A stretch of DNA of 25,112 nucleotides, taken from Thermoanaerobaculia bacterium. GTDB taxonomy: Bacteria; Acidobacteriota; Thermoanaerobaculia; UBA5066. Of this stretch, positions 14,868-22,941 are shown in pieces; position 1 is the stretch's first letter; every line of letters begins with the position of its first letter. The notes beneath the pieces are model-generated. The model had not been told where the DNA came from and searched no databases. It saw only the letters and a list, made by a program, of their open reading frames with translations. A program made the position numbers and the translations under genes. The DNA is taken from the NCBI GenBank assembly GCA_017999215.1, contig JAGOBQ010000008.1, forward strand, positions 1 through 25,112, read 5' to 3'.

Positions 14868-16403
14868 TCAGCCGAACCGGGCGAGAGTCGCGAGGATCCG
14901 GTCCTGGTAGGCGTGACCGCTCCCCTCGCCGCACCCGCCGTTGGCGAGGATGACGAACGCGTACTTCCGTCCGCTCCGCGCCTCCACCCAGCCCGCGAGC
15001 GTGACGACCCCCGCGACGTTCCCCGTCTTGGCGAAGACCTTCCCGCGCGTGTCGGGGCCGAGCATCCGGTAGCGGAGGGAGCCGGCCATGTCGCCCGTCA
15101 CGGCGAGCGTCGGCTCGAAGGCCGCGAAGTGGGGCCACCGCGTCGCGAGCGCCTGGAGAAAGTCGAGGTAGGCGGCGGCGCTCGCGCGGTTCTCCCGGGA
15201 GCGCCCCGAGCCGTCGGCGAGCCGGTAGCGCGCCGGATCGAGGCCGAGCGAGCGGAGGAACTCCGAGACCTCCGCGAGCCCGTTCTCCCAGGAGCCGAGG
15301 CCCCGGCGCTCGGCGCCCAGCGTCTTCAGGATCTGCTCGGCGAAGAACGACTGCGACCTCTTGTTGCAGACGGCGAGCGTCGGGAGGATCGGCGTCTCGT
15401 GGACGTGCAGGACGGGGAGCGACATCGGGACCGACGGAGGATCGCTCCTCACCTCGGGGTCGCCGCCGACGACGATCCCCTCGTCCTCCAGGACCTTCGT
15501 GAGGGCCGAGGCGAGGTAGAGCGGCGGGTCGACGACCGTCACGTCGCCCGACCAGGTCCGCCGCCGCCCGACCGCCCCCGAGGCGACGACGCGCGGGCTG
15601 CCCGGCCGGCGGGAGACGCCGACCCGGGCGCGCGGCCCCCTGAGCGTCGTCACGCGTCCGACGAGCGACATCAGGAAGGGGCGCGCCGGATAGAAGCCGA
15701 GGCTCGCGCGCCCTCCGGGTCGGAGGCCGCCCGTCACCCTCACGAGGACGACGTTGTCGTTGTACGACAGCGCCGACACGGGGGCCTGCCACCAGTGCTG
15801 CTCCTGCGCGGCCGGCCAGTCGGGGTGGGTCGTGACGCCGTCGAAGAACGACGTGTCGAGCGCGAGACCGTCCGCCACCGAGCGGATCCCGTGAGCCGCG
15901 AGCGCCGCCGCCCAGGGGCGGAAGACGGCCCAGGGGTCGTCGTCGTAGAGCCGGCCGGAGATCGCCGGATCGCCCCCGCCGCGAACGACGAGCCGGCCCG
16001 CAAGCGTGCCGTCGGGGAGGAGCTCGCCGTCCTGCTGAAGCGTCGTCCGGAAACGGTAGCCGGGGCCGAGCCGATCGAGCGCCGCCGCCGTCGTGAAGAG
16101 CTTCGTCGTCGACGCCAGGATCAGCTCCGTCCCGGCGTTCATCTCGAGGATCGGCGCCTCGCCCACCGGGGCGATCGCCACCGCGACCTCCGCGCGGTTC
16201 CGGACGGGCGTCCGGCGCACGACGGCGCGAAGACGCTCCTCGAGCGTGAGCGGCCGCGCGGGCTCGGTGACGGCCGCCTTCCGGGGCGGGCGGCGCTTGT
16301 GGCGGGTGGAGTCCCCGTCCGCCCGGCTCGCGAAGAGAGCCAGGCTCAGAAGGACGAACGGTACGGCCCGGATGAAAGGCCGTTTCGACCCGGCGAAAGC
16401 CAC
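14868..16403 (-). CDS. dacB: D-alanyl-D-alanine carboxypeptidase/endopeptidase (peptidase S13, PBP4/DacB-like)
   Basis: The 511-residue periplasmic enzyme trims or cuts peptidoglycan cross-links. A signal peptide (1-30, SKRPFIRAVPFVLLSLALFA) is followed by a basic linker. The catalytic S-x-x-K tetrad is STTK at 98-101, the third motif KTG is at 459-461, and DGSGRSRENR at 397-406 is a family hallmark. The second motif, normally SxN, reads SQS at 350-352 in NKRSQSFFAEQ, so the conserved Asn is replaced by Ser. This could lower activity or reflect a subfamily difference. The start chosen is GTG at 16403, which opens the signal peptide and lies 7 nt after TACAAT. GTG at 16406 is almost equivalent. 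Longer starts up to 16466 would bury the signal peptide. The gene is divergent from the helicase gene. Confidence 0.9.
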   Translation of the reverse strand: MAFAGSKRPFIRAVPFVLLSLALFASRADGDSTRHKRRPPRKAAVTEPARPLTLEERLRAVVRRTPVRNRAEVAVAIAPVGEAPILEMNAGTELILASTTKLFTTAAALDRLGPGYRFRTTLQQDGELLPDGTLAGRLVVRGGGDPAISGRLYDDDPWAVFRPWAAALAAHGIRSVADGLALDTSFFDGVTTHPDWPAAQEQHWWQAPVSALSYNDNVVLVRVTGGLRPGGRASLGFYPARPFLMSLVGRVTTLRGPRARVGVSRRPGSPRVVASGAVGRRRTWSGDVTVVDPPLYLASALTKVLEDEGIVVGGDPEVRSDPPSVPMSLPVLHVHETPILPTLAVCNKRSQSFFAEQILKTLGAERRGLGSWENGLAEVSEFLRSLGLDPARYRLADGSGRSRENRASAAAYLDFLQALATRWPHFAAFEPTLAVTGDMAGSLRYRMLGPDTRGKVFAKTGNVAGVVTLAGWVEARSGRKYAFVILANGGCGEGSGHAYQDRILATLARFG

Positions 16404-16410
16404 CACCCCG

Positions 16411-16416
16411 ATTGTA
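16411..16416 (-). promoter_or_regulatory. Candidate -10 box of the penicillin-binding protein gene
   Basis: TACAAT on the minus strand (5/6 to consensus) lies 4 nt before one GTG and 7 nt before the next, in the same frame. No ribosome-binding site is present. It fits a leaderless start at 16403. Confidence 0.5.
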
Positions 16417-16430
16417 GGCGACCTCGTCCG

Positions 16431-16436
16431 TAGAAT
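16431..16436 (+). promoter_or_regulatory. Candidate -10 box of the helicase gene
   Basis: TAGAAT lies 5 nt before the GTG at 16442, without a Shine-Dalgarno sequence. It sits 14 bp from the divergent TACAAT box, so the two promoters overlap in the polymerase footprint. Confidence 0.45.
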
Positions 16437-16441
16437 GCGGT

Positions 16442-19000
16442 GTGCCGATTCGGGTCGATCTCGCAACGAAAACCGTCACCCTCTCGCCGGGCGCGCTCCT
16501 CGCCCCGACCGCGAGGCGGATCGGGGACGGGCGGGGCGGCTCGATGGAGCGACGCTGGATCGGCCAGGCCGTCCACCGTCGCGTCCTCTCCGAGGCGCTC
16601 GCGTCGATTCCCGGATACACCGTCGAGAAGGCCGTCCGCCACTCGTTCGCCGTCGACGGATTCACCGCCGTTCTGGAGGGACGCCTCGACGGCCGCTTCG
16701 AGGACCCCGACGGCACCGTCGTGGTCGACGAGGTGAAGTCGGTCCACTTCGCCGAGGAGCTCCCGCGGCTCGCCGGATCGCCGCGCATGGACCGCTTCGC
16801 CCGCCAGCTCCAGTGGTACCTCCTGGCGATCGCCCGTTCCGAGGGACGACCGGTCCGCGGCCGGCTCGTCCTCGCCGACATCGAGACGGGAGAGACGAAG
16901 CTGGTTCCCGTCGATTGGGACGAGGACGAGGTCGCGGAGGACCTCCACGCGCGCGTCCGCGCCCTCCTCGAGGCCTTCTTCGACGACCTCGCTCTCGCCG
17001 AGGCCAAGGCGTCCGAAGCGGCCGCCCTCACGTTCCCCTTCAGCCGGTTCCGGACCGGTCAGCGCGAGATGGCGGCCGCCGTGGCCCGCGCCGTCCGACA
17101 GGGCGAGCAGCTCCTCGTGGAGGCTCCGACCGGCATCGGGAAGACGGCCGCGGCCCTCTTCCCGATGCTCGTCGAGGCGCTCCGGCGCGGCCGGAAGCTC
17201 TACGTGCTGACGTCGAAGACGACGCAGCAGGAGATCTTCCGCAAGACGCTCGAGGCGATCTCCGCCGCCTCGGCCAGCTCCGTCCGCCTCCGCGCGAAGG
17301 AGAGGATGTGCGCGAACGGCGTCGTCCTCTGCCACGAGGACCACTGCGCGTGGGCGAAGGACTACGCCGCGAAGCTGGAGGCCTCCGGCCTCGTCGACCG
17401 CCTCCTCGCCACCGCTCCGCACCTCGAGCCCGACCTCGTCTTCGAGGAGGCGCGCTCGGAGATGGTCTGCCCGTTCGAGGTCTCCCTCGAGCTCGCCGAG
17501 CGGGCCGACGTCGTCCTCGGCGACTACAACTACGCGTTCGACCCGGTCGTCGCCCTCTCCGGCCTCCGCGACCCGGCCTCCCTCGACGGCGCGCTCCTCC
17601 TCGTCGACGAGGTCCACAACCTCGTCGAGAGGGGTCGGGCCATCTGGTCGCCGGAGGTCTCCGAGGCCGAGGTCCGGCGCCTCGCCCGCGCGATCGGGAC
17701 GACGAGCCCGCGGACGGCCGCCGCGGCGCAGGAGGCCGCCGAGGAGGTCCTCGCCCTCGTCCTCGACGCGGCGTCCGGCCTCCCCGCGGCGCCCGACCCC
17801 TGGAACCCCTCCGTCGACCTCGTCCCCCTCGACCTGGACCGCCTCGACGACATCCGGCTGTCGATGGAGTCGCTCCTCGTCCGGCACCTCGCCGACCTCC
17901 GGAACGGCGGCGAACGCGTCCCCGACGACCCGGTCCTCGCGCTCTACTTCCTCTACGCCGGCTTCCACGACGTCGCGCGCCGGGCCGCCCCGAGCGGGCG
18001 CCTCGTGGAGGCCTTCGACCTCCTCGCCTCCCGCGGTCCGGACGGCGCCCGCCTCGCGTTCCTCTGCAAGGACCCGTCGCGCCTCCTCGGCGAGACGTTC
18101 GACGCCGCGTTCGCGACCGTCGGGATGTCGGCGACGCTCCAGCCGCCCGAGTTCTACCGCGACCTCCTGGGGCTCGACCCCGACCGCACCTCCGTCCTCT
18201 CGCTCCCCTCCCCCTTCCCGAAGGAGAACCGCGCCGTCCTCGTCGCTCCGGGAGTCGACACGACCTGGAAGAGGCGCGCCGCCGCGATGCCCCGCATCGC
18301 CGCGCTCGTCGCGGAGATCGCCGACGCCTGCCCCGGGAACGTCCTCGCCCTCTTCCCCTCCTACCGCTTCGTCGACGACGTCCGCGCCCTCCTCCCGCCT
18401 CTCCCCGGCCACCGCGTCCTCCGGCCGTCCGACCGCTCGACCGAGCTCGAGCGGAACGGGGTCCTCTCCGCGCTCCGCGAGGAGGGGTCGCGCATCCTCC
18501 TCCTCGCCGTCTCGGGCGGACCGTTCGCGGAGGGCGTCGACTACCCGGGCGCGATGCTCCACGGCGTCGTCGTCGTCTCCCCCGCGCTCCCGCAGGTCCG
18601 CTTCGAGCAGGAGCGGATGCGCCTCTACTTCGAAGAGCGCTTCGGGCGCGGCTTCGAGTACGCCTACGTCATCCCCGGGATGACTCGCGTCGTACAGAGC
18701 GCGGGCCGCGTCATCCGCTCGGAGACCGACGTCGGAGTGATCGCCCTCGTCTGCCGCCGCTTCCTCCAGAAGCCCTACCGCACCTTCCTCCCGACGCACT
18801 GGTACGACGAGGCCCCCGACGAGCTCTCCTCGCGCGAGCCGGGCGAGGCGGTGAGGGCATTCTTCGCCGGCGCGGCCGGTTCGCGCGCCATCGCGAGCCC
18901 GGACCAGGGAGTAGGACGGCTCCACGGGCAAGAAGCCCCGGCGCGCCGACTCGGGAGAAGGGCACGCCGGTCCGTCCGGACCTCGGATTCATCGAGCTGA
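16442..19000 (+). CDS. RecB-like PD-(D/E)XK nuclease fused to XPD/DinG-type Fe-S DNA helicase
   Basis: The 852-residue protein combines two DNA-processing domains. Residues 1-180 fit a RecB/Cas4-family nuclease: H45 in GQAVH, D83 in EGRLDG, E97xK99 in VVDEVKS, and QxxxY at Q122-Y126. Residues about 197-830 are a superfamily 2 helicase of the Rad3/XPD/DinG type. Walker A is APTGIGKT (228-235), the Walker B/DEAH box reads DEVH (389-392), SATL and GGPFAEGVDYPG follow, and motif VI reads QSAGRVIRSE. C290, C297, C302 and C343 lie between motifs I and II, where XPD holds a [4Fe-4S] cluster. The expected activity is 5'-3' unwinding with DNA cleavage, in repair or replication-fork processing. It is distinct from DinG proteins carrying a DnaQ exonuclease domain. 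The last 40 residues are low-complexity. The stop lies 2 nt before the next gene. Confidence 0.9.
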   Translation: MPIRVDLATKTVTLSPGALLAPTARRIGDGRGGSMERRWIGQAVHRRVLSEALASIPGYTVEKAVRHSFAVDGFTAVLEGRLDGRFEDPDGTVVVDEVKSVHFAEELPRLAGSPRMDRFARQLQWYLLAIARSEGRPVRGRLVLADIETGETKLVPVDWDEDEVAEDLHARVRALLEAFFDDLALAEAKASEAAALTFPFSRFRTGQREMAAAVARAVRQGEQLLVEAPTGIGKTAAALFPMLVEALRRGRKLYVLTSKTTQQEIFRKTLEAISAASASSVRLRAKERMCANGVVLCHEDHCAWAKDYAAKLEASGLVDRLLATAPHLEPDLVFEEARSEMVCPFEVSLELAERADVVLGDYNYAFDPVVALSGLRDPASLDGALLLVDEVHNLVERGRAIWSPEVSEAEVRRLARAIGTTSPRTAAAAQEAAEEVLALVLDAASGLPAAPDPWNPSVDLVPLDLDRLDDIRLSMESLLVRHLADLRNGGERVPDDPVLALYFLYAGFHDVARRAAPSGRLVEAFDLLASRGPDGARLAFLCKDPSRLLGETFDAAFATVGMSATLQPPEFYRDLLGLDPDRTSVLSLPSPFPKENRAVLVAPGVDTTWKRRAAAMPRIAALVAEIADACPGNVLALFPSYRFVDDVRALLPPLPGHRVLRPSDRSTELERNGVLSALREEGSRILLLAVSGGPFAEGVDYPGAMLHGVVVVSPALPQVRFEQERMRLYFEERFGRGFEYAYVIPGMTRVVQSAGRVIRSETDVGVIALVCRRFLQKPYRTFLPTHWYDEAPDELSSREPGEAVRAFFAGAAGSRAIASPDQGVGRLHGQEAPARRLGRRARRSVRTSDSSS
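18938..18970 (+). other. Imperfect hairpin in the 3' tail of the helicase gene
   Basis: CCGGCGCGCC and GGCACGCCGG form a 10-bp stem with one mismatch and a 13-nt loop, 32 nt before the next start codon. It might separate expression of the helicase and the methyltransferase gene, but it lies within coding sequence and may be incidental. Confidence 0.25.
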
Positions 19001-19002
19001 CA

Positions 19003-21156
19003 ATGGACCTTCCGGCCACGCTTCGCCGTCTGGCGTCCGCCGCTCTCCCCCCACGCCTACGCCGGCGATTGCTCGGAGCCGCCTCCGTAGTCGAGCACTG
19101 GGATGAGCTGGCGAGGACGGGGGAAGCTGGCACGGGTCGCCAGTGGACGGAGCTGGCACAGGTCCAGGATGCCATCAACGAGAGGGTGTCCGGCGATGTC
19201 CTCATCAACCCTTACCTCCACTTCATGCGGAGGCACCTCGCCAACCGCCTTCCCGTCGCACGAGCGCTGACGATCGGCTGCGGCGGCGGGGAGCTCGAGA
19301 GGGGACTCTCCCGGTACGGGTTCGCCGTCGAGCATGACGCCTTCGACATCGCCCCCGAAGCCGTCCGAAGGGCGGTCGCGGCGGCGAAGGCCGAGGGTTG
19401 CCGCGGGATTCGCTATTCCGTAGCCGACGCGAACGCCCTTCGTCTCGAGCCTGACAGCTACGACGTCGTCTTCGGCGTCCACTCCATCCACCACGTCGAG
19501 AGGCTCGAGAACGCCTTCGAGCAGATTGCCCTCGCTCTGAAACCCGACGGGCTTTTCTTCCTGAACGAGTTCGTGGGCCCCTCGAGGTTTCAGTGGTCGA
19601 GGCGGCAGCTCGAGGTCATCGACGGCGTTCTACGCCTCCTGCCCGAACGTTTCCTTCGAAGCCGCGTGAGAGGCACGATCAAGAAGCGGGCGCCGCGTCC
19701 GTCGGTCCGCCGCATGATCGCCACGGACCCGTCCGAAGCCGTTCGCTCCGACGAGATTCTGGCTCTCATGGACGGCTGGTTCGACGTCGTCGAGGTACGG
19801 CCCTACGGCGGCACCGTCCTGCACCCTCTGCTCGACGAGATTGCCGGGAACTTCGCCCGAAGCGAGGACGGCGGGAGAGATATCCTCGCGGCGATCTGCC
19901 ATCTCGAGTGGGCGCTCATAAAGGCGGGCGACCTTACGAGCGACTTCGCCGTCGTCGTCGCGAGGAAGCGTGGAGGGGTCCACAAGGGAGCGCGACCTGG
20001 TGGACGGACGCGAGCGGAGTCGCCTAGACTGCCGGACCGAAACGAGGTAGCCGAGATGAATCCGATGAACGTCTTCAGGAGGCGATCCGGAATGCCTGGA
20101 AAGCAGGCGGACGGCACGCAGGAGAGCTACAAGGAGTGGTGGACCGCGTCCTCGGCGAGCGAGTCCGGCGCCTACTCCACGACCTACGTTGCCGACGGCG
20201 AGACGGACTACCGCTCTCGCGGCTGGAACGGGGACGCGAATTCGTTCGGCGCGAGGCAGCTCATCGAGGTCGCCGGGCTCACTCCCGCCTCTCGGGTCCT
20301 GGAGGTGGGCTGCGGGATGGCTCGCGTCGGACGCGAGATGGCCCCGAAGGTGGCCGAGTGGCACGGGGCCGACATCTCGGCGAACATGCTTGAGTTCGCT
20401 CGCGCTCGAACCTCGCATCTCACGAACGTGCATCTGCACGAGCTCTCGGACGTGAGCCTGTCGGCTTTCGCGGATGCGAGCTTCGACTTCGTGTACATCA
20501 CGACCGTCCTCATGCACCTCGACAAGGAGGACGTCTACCAGTACCTGCTCGAGTCGCATCGGGTCCTCAAGCCGGGCGCTATGGCGTTCTTCGACACGTG
20601 GAACCTGCTTCACCCCGACACCCACCGGATCTGGCGCGCCATCCAGGCGGACAACGTCGGCTCTTCGAAGCTCCGAGGAAGGATTCAGTTCTCTACGGCG
20701 CCTGAGCTGCGGCGGAACCTCGAAGAGGTAGGCTTCGAGGTGGTGCGCCTCGACGAGGATCGGCTCCTGAGAGCGTTCGCACGAAAGCGCGAGGCCTACG
20801 CCTGGGACCCATCCGACACGCTTCCGCCGTTCGGGTGCGTCGACGAACCTCGGAATGAGAGTACCGTGTCCGGCAGCCTCGAGGTCTGGGGGTGGGTTCT
20901 CGACGGCATCGAATCGGTGGAGATCCGGCTCGACGGCGCGCGCTCTCTGGGAAAGGCTCGTCTGGGGCTACCTCGGGCAGACGTCGCGGAGCTTTTCCCC
21001 CGTTATCGGGACGCCGCAGCCTGCGGATTCGGCGCGTCCGTACCGATTGTTGGACTGCCCCCGGGTTCGCACACGCTCCAGGTGATCGCCCGGGACCGCG
21101 ACGGGCTCGAGACGGATCTCTGTGGGAACTACCGGTCCGTAACGTTCGCGAGCTGA
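19003..21156 (+). CDS. Double SAM-dependent methyltransferase with C-terminal Ig-like domain
   Basis: One uninterrupted 717-codon frame encodes two class I methyltransferase domains. Domain 1 (about 65-322) has the SAM-binding loop LTIGCGGGELER at 89-100, ADANAL at 141 and FGVHSIHHVERL at 157. Domain 2 (about 375-595) has VLEVGCGMARVG at 432-443, GADISANMLEFA at 455 and TVLMHLDKED at 501. Residues about 616-706 form a beta-rich domain with VSGSLEVWGWVLDG, LPRADVAELFP and PGSHTLQVIARD. This is the same pattern repeated in the exported protein encoded next door. Residues 323-375 are a charged, low-order linker. ATG at 20056 (residue 352), with GAGG 8 nt upstream, may start a separate protein, so this may be two genes lacking the stop between them. 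Substrates are unknown; a surface glycan or lipid is plausible. Codon use is less G/C-biased than in neighbours. The start is 2 nt past the helicase stop. Confidence 0.75.
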   Translation: MDLPATLRRLASAALPPRLRRRLLGAASVVEHWDELARTGEAGTGRQWTELAQVQDAINERVSGDVLINPYLHFMRRHLANRLPVARALTIGCGGGELERGLSRYGFAVEHDAFDIAPEAVRRAVAAAKAEGCRGIRYSVADANALRLEPDSYDVVFGVHSIHHVERLENAFEQIALALKPDGLFFLNEFVGPSRFQWSRRQLEVIDGVLRLLPERFLRSRVRGTIKKRAPRPSVRRMIATDPSEAVRSDEILALMDGWFDVVEVRPYGGTVLHPLLDEIAGNFARSEDGGRDILAAICHLEWALIKAGDLTSDFAVVVARKRGGVHKGARPGGRTRAESPRLPDRNEVAEMNPMNVFRRRSGMPGKQADGTQESYKEWWTASSASESGAYSTTYVADGETDYRSRGWNGDANSFGARQLIEVAGLTPASRVLEVGCGMARVGREMAPKVAEWHGADISANMLEFARARTSHLTNVHLHELSDVSLSAFADASFDFVYITTVLMHLDKEDVYQYLLESHRVLKPGAMAFFDTWNLLHPDTHRIWRAIQADNVGSSKLRGRIQFSTAPELRRNLEEVGFEVVRLDEDRLLRAFARKREAYAWDPSDTLPPFGCVDEPRNESTVSGSLEVWGWVLDGIESVEIRLDGARSLGKARLGLPRADVAELFPRYRDAAACGFGASVPIVGLPPGSHTLQVIARDRDGLETDLCGNYRSVTFAS
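20001..20055 (+). promoter_or_regulatory. Possible internal promoter and ribosome-binding site for the second methyltransferase
   Basis: TGGACG (20001-20006), an 18-nt spacer and TAGACT (20025-20030) precede a GAGG ribosome-binding site and ATG at 20056. The surrounding translation reads like non-coding linker, so a separate second gene may begin here. Confidence 0.3.
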
Positions 21157-21195
21157 GCTCCCCGCCCGCCTTCCGCGATCCTCGCCTCAACGAAA

Positions 21196-21221
21196 CGGCC
21201 CCGCGCTCGCGCGCGGGGCCG
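21196..21221. terminator. Bidirectional terminator between convergent genes
   Basis: CGGCCCCGCGC and GCGCGGGGCCG form a perfect 11-bp stem with a TCGC loop. It lies 39 bp after the methyltransferase stop and 24 bp after the exported-protein stop on the minus strand. In the minus direction TTTCGTT follows, a partial U-tract. It is the best terminator candidate in the window. Confidence 0.75.
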
Positions 21222-21245
21222 CCCGTCGTGGATCGGCTTTCGGGT

Positions 21246-22928
21246 TCAGCGGACGAGCGTGTTGTTGTTGACGACGAAGCGGCGCGTCCCGGCGGACCGG
21301 TAGTTGCCGCGGCCGTCGATGACCTCCACGAGGAGGTCGTGCTCGGAGTTCGCGAGCTTCGTCGTGTCGAGGTAGAAGCGCCAGCGCGCGTTCGCGCGCT
21401 GCGGGTAGTTCGGGTAGACCGCCGAGACGTCGGGGCTCGGGAGGCCGTACTCCGCGTAGTCGCGCCCGGTCACGGCGTCGATCTGCGGCACGCCGTCGAT
21501 GAGGACGCGCACCCGGATGACGCCGTCGAGGTCGAGGGCCCAGCCGAGGACCGGGTGGATGCCGCCGACGAACTGGTAGTTCATCGGGTCGGAGACGTAG
21601 CCGAGCGGCGACGGGTCGAGGTTCTGCGTGGCGCACTCGATGTGGACCGGCAGCTCCTTCAGGAGGGTGATGTTGTCCTCCTTGTCGGCCGCCTTCACCT
21701 GGAGCATGTGGTTCCCCTCCTTGAACCCCTTCTCGGTCAGGAGGTGGCCCACGTCGACGGCGAAGAAGTAGCCGGAGTTCGCCGACTGCGGGAAGCCCGG
21801 GTAGAAGACGTTCACGTCGGGCCGGTAGAAGCCGTAACAGTCGACGAGCGCGTTGTCGAGGTTGAACTCGCGCCGGCACCCGAGCGTGCCGAAGGCGCCG
21901 CGCGTGTCCTTCAGGACGACGCCGTCCATCTCGAGGAAGACGTGGGAGACGCCGCCGCGCTCGGCAAAGACCGAGGTGTCGAGGGCCCAGCCGGAGACGA
22001 ACATGACGTAGCGGGTGTCGCGGATCTCGCCGCCCGACGGCCCGCCGGGGAGGCGGAGGCAGTTGCCGAACCAGGTCGCCTGGAGCATCGGCTGGTCGAC
22101 GTCGCCGAACGGCGGGAGGTTCGGGGCGTTGTTGAAGACCTGGAACCGCCGGACGTCGATCAGCCCCTGCTGCCCCTGGTCGTCAGTCGCCTTGACCGTG
22201 AGCGTGTGGACGCCGTTCGTCAGGCGGGTCGAGTCGATGAAGACGAGGAAGCCGGAGGTCGACGCGGCGGGAACGTTCGGGTAGTAGGCCGCGACGTCGG
22301 GCCGGTTGATGCCCAGGACCGCCCCGCGCTCGATCAGCCCGTCGATCAGGACGTCGACGTGCTCGATCCTCCGGTCGTCCAGCGCCCAGCCGGCGACGGC
22401 GAGGACGCCGTTCGCGTGGACGGACGAGTCGGGGAGCGGAACGTCGAGGACCCCGAACGGCGCCTGGTTCTTCGCGTTGTCGATCCGGAACGTCCGCGGC
22501 GCGAGGAAGTAGCAGCAGCCGGTGACGTCCGTGATCCGGACGTGGAGCGTGTGCGTTCCGTTGGCGTAGTTCGCCGCGCGGAACGACATCTCGAACCCGG
22601 GCTGCTCGCCGGGCGTCCCCGCGTACTGCGGAAGCCACTGGGTGACGTCGGGGCGCGGGAGGTTGATGTTCGCGCCGCCCGCGGGCGTGACCCGGTTCGC
22701 CTCGTCCGTGCCGTCGATGAAGAGGTCGACGTTCGAGACGAGGTTCCCGTTCAGCGCGAAGCCCCTGACCCGCACGAAGCCCGAGACGAGGGCTCCTTCC
22801 GCCGGGGCCTCGATCGTCCCGAGGGTCTGCGCCGGGCAGCCCTCCTCCGGGCACTGCGCGAACGCGGGCGCGCCGAGCGTCAGCAGGACCGCCGCCGTCA
22901 CCGGAAGGACCAGAGCGTTGAGCTTCAT
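21246..22928 (-). CDS. Exported protein with four Ig-like repeats (GWALD/RPDV/YP type)
   Basis: The 560-residue protein has a signal peptide (MKLNALVLPV to APAFA, cleavage near residue 24) and no lipobox, membrane anchor or catalytic motif. The mature part is four related beta-rich domains, at about 37-152, 158-267, 274-432 and 443-555. Each has a V-x-GWALD or GFALN strand, a V-x-x-x-(I/M)DG strand, an RPDV or SPDV turn followed by W/Y-x-P, an aromatic strand, and H-x-L-x-V-x-x-x-D near the end. Repeat 3 has an insertion with extra Cys. The cysteines at 26/31 and 138/139 and those in repeat 3 may form disulfides. It is probably a periplasmic, outer-membrane-associated or secreted binding or structural protein. 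A strong consensus promoter, a leader and a GGAGGA ribosome-binding site suggest high expression. Confidence 0.85.
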   Translation of the reverse strand: MKLNALVLPVTAAVLLTLGAPAFAQCPEEGCPAQTLGTIEAPAEGALVSGFVRVRGFALNGNLVSNVDLFIDGTDEANRVTPAGGANINLPRPDVTQWLPQYAGTPGEQPGFEMSFRAANYANGTHTLHVRITDVTGCCYFLAPRTFRIDNAKNQAPFGVLDVPLPDSSVHANGVLAVAGWALDDRRIEHVDVLIDGLIERGAVLGINRPDVAAYYPNVPAASTSGFLVFIDSTRLTNGVHTLTVKATDDQGQQGLIDVRRFQVFNNAPNLPPFGDVDQPMLQATWFGNCLRLPGGPSGGEIRDTRYVMFVSGWALDTSVFAERGGVSHVFLEMDGVVLKDTRGAFGTLGCRREFNLDNALVDCYGFYRPDVNVFYPGFPQSANSGYFFAVDVGHLLTEKGFKEGNHMLQVKAADKEDNITLLKELPVHIECATQNLDPSPLGYVSDPMNYQFVGGIHPVLGWALDLDGVIRVRVLIDGVPQIDAVTGRDYAEYGLPSPDVSAVYPNYPQRANARWRFYLDTTKLANSEHDLLVEVIDGRGNYRSAGTRRFVVNNNTLVR

Positions 22929-22941
22929 CAGTCTTCCTCCC

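Noticed and set aside
16404..16466. A longer N-terminus for the penicillin-binding protein starting at 16466
   Set aside because: It would put 21 residues before the signal peptide and would overlap the divergent helicase gene's promoter and start.
16442..16980. A Cas4 protein and therefore a CRISPR-linked locus
   Set aside because: The nuclease domain has RecB/Cas4-type catalytic residues but no Cas4 cysteine cluster within it, and no CRISPR array or cas gene is present.
13336..17031. A 1,231-codon minus-strand open frame
   Set aside because: Its composition is almost entirely Arg, Gly, Ala and Pro, and it overlaps the phosphatase, peptidase and helicase genes in a wrong frame.
16093..19002. 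A 1,687-codon plus-strand open frame running from 16093 through 21156
   Set aside because: Its first part is the reverse strand of the penicillin-binding protein gene and then a wrong frame of the helicase gene. Only the part from 19003 has domain signatures.
20001..20030. A definite promoter inside the methyltransferase ORF
   Set aside because: TGGACG-N18-TAGACT is only a partial match, so it is listed as a weak possibility and not as the basis for splitting the ORF.
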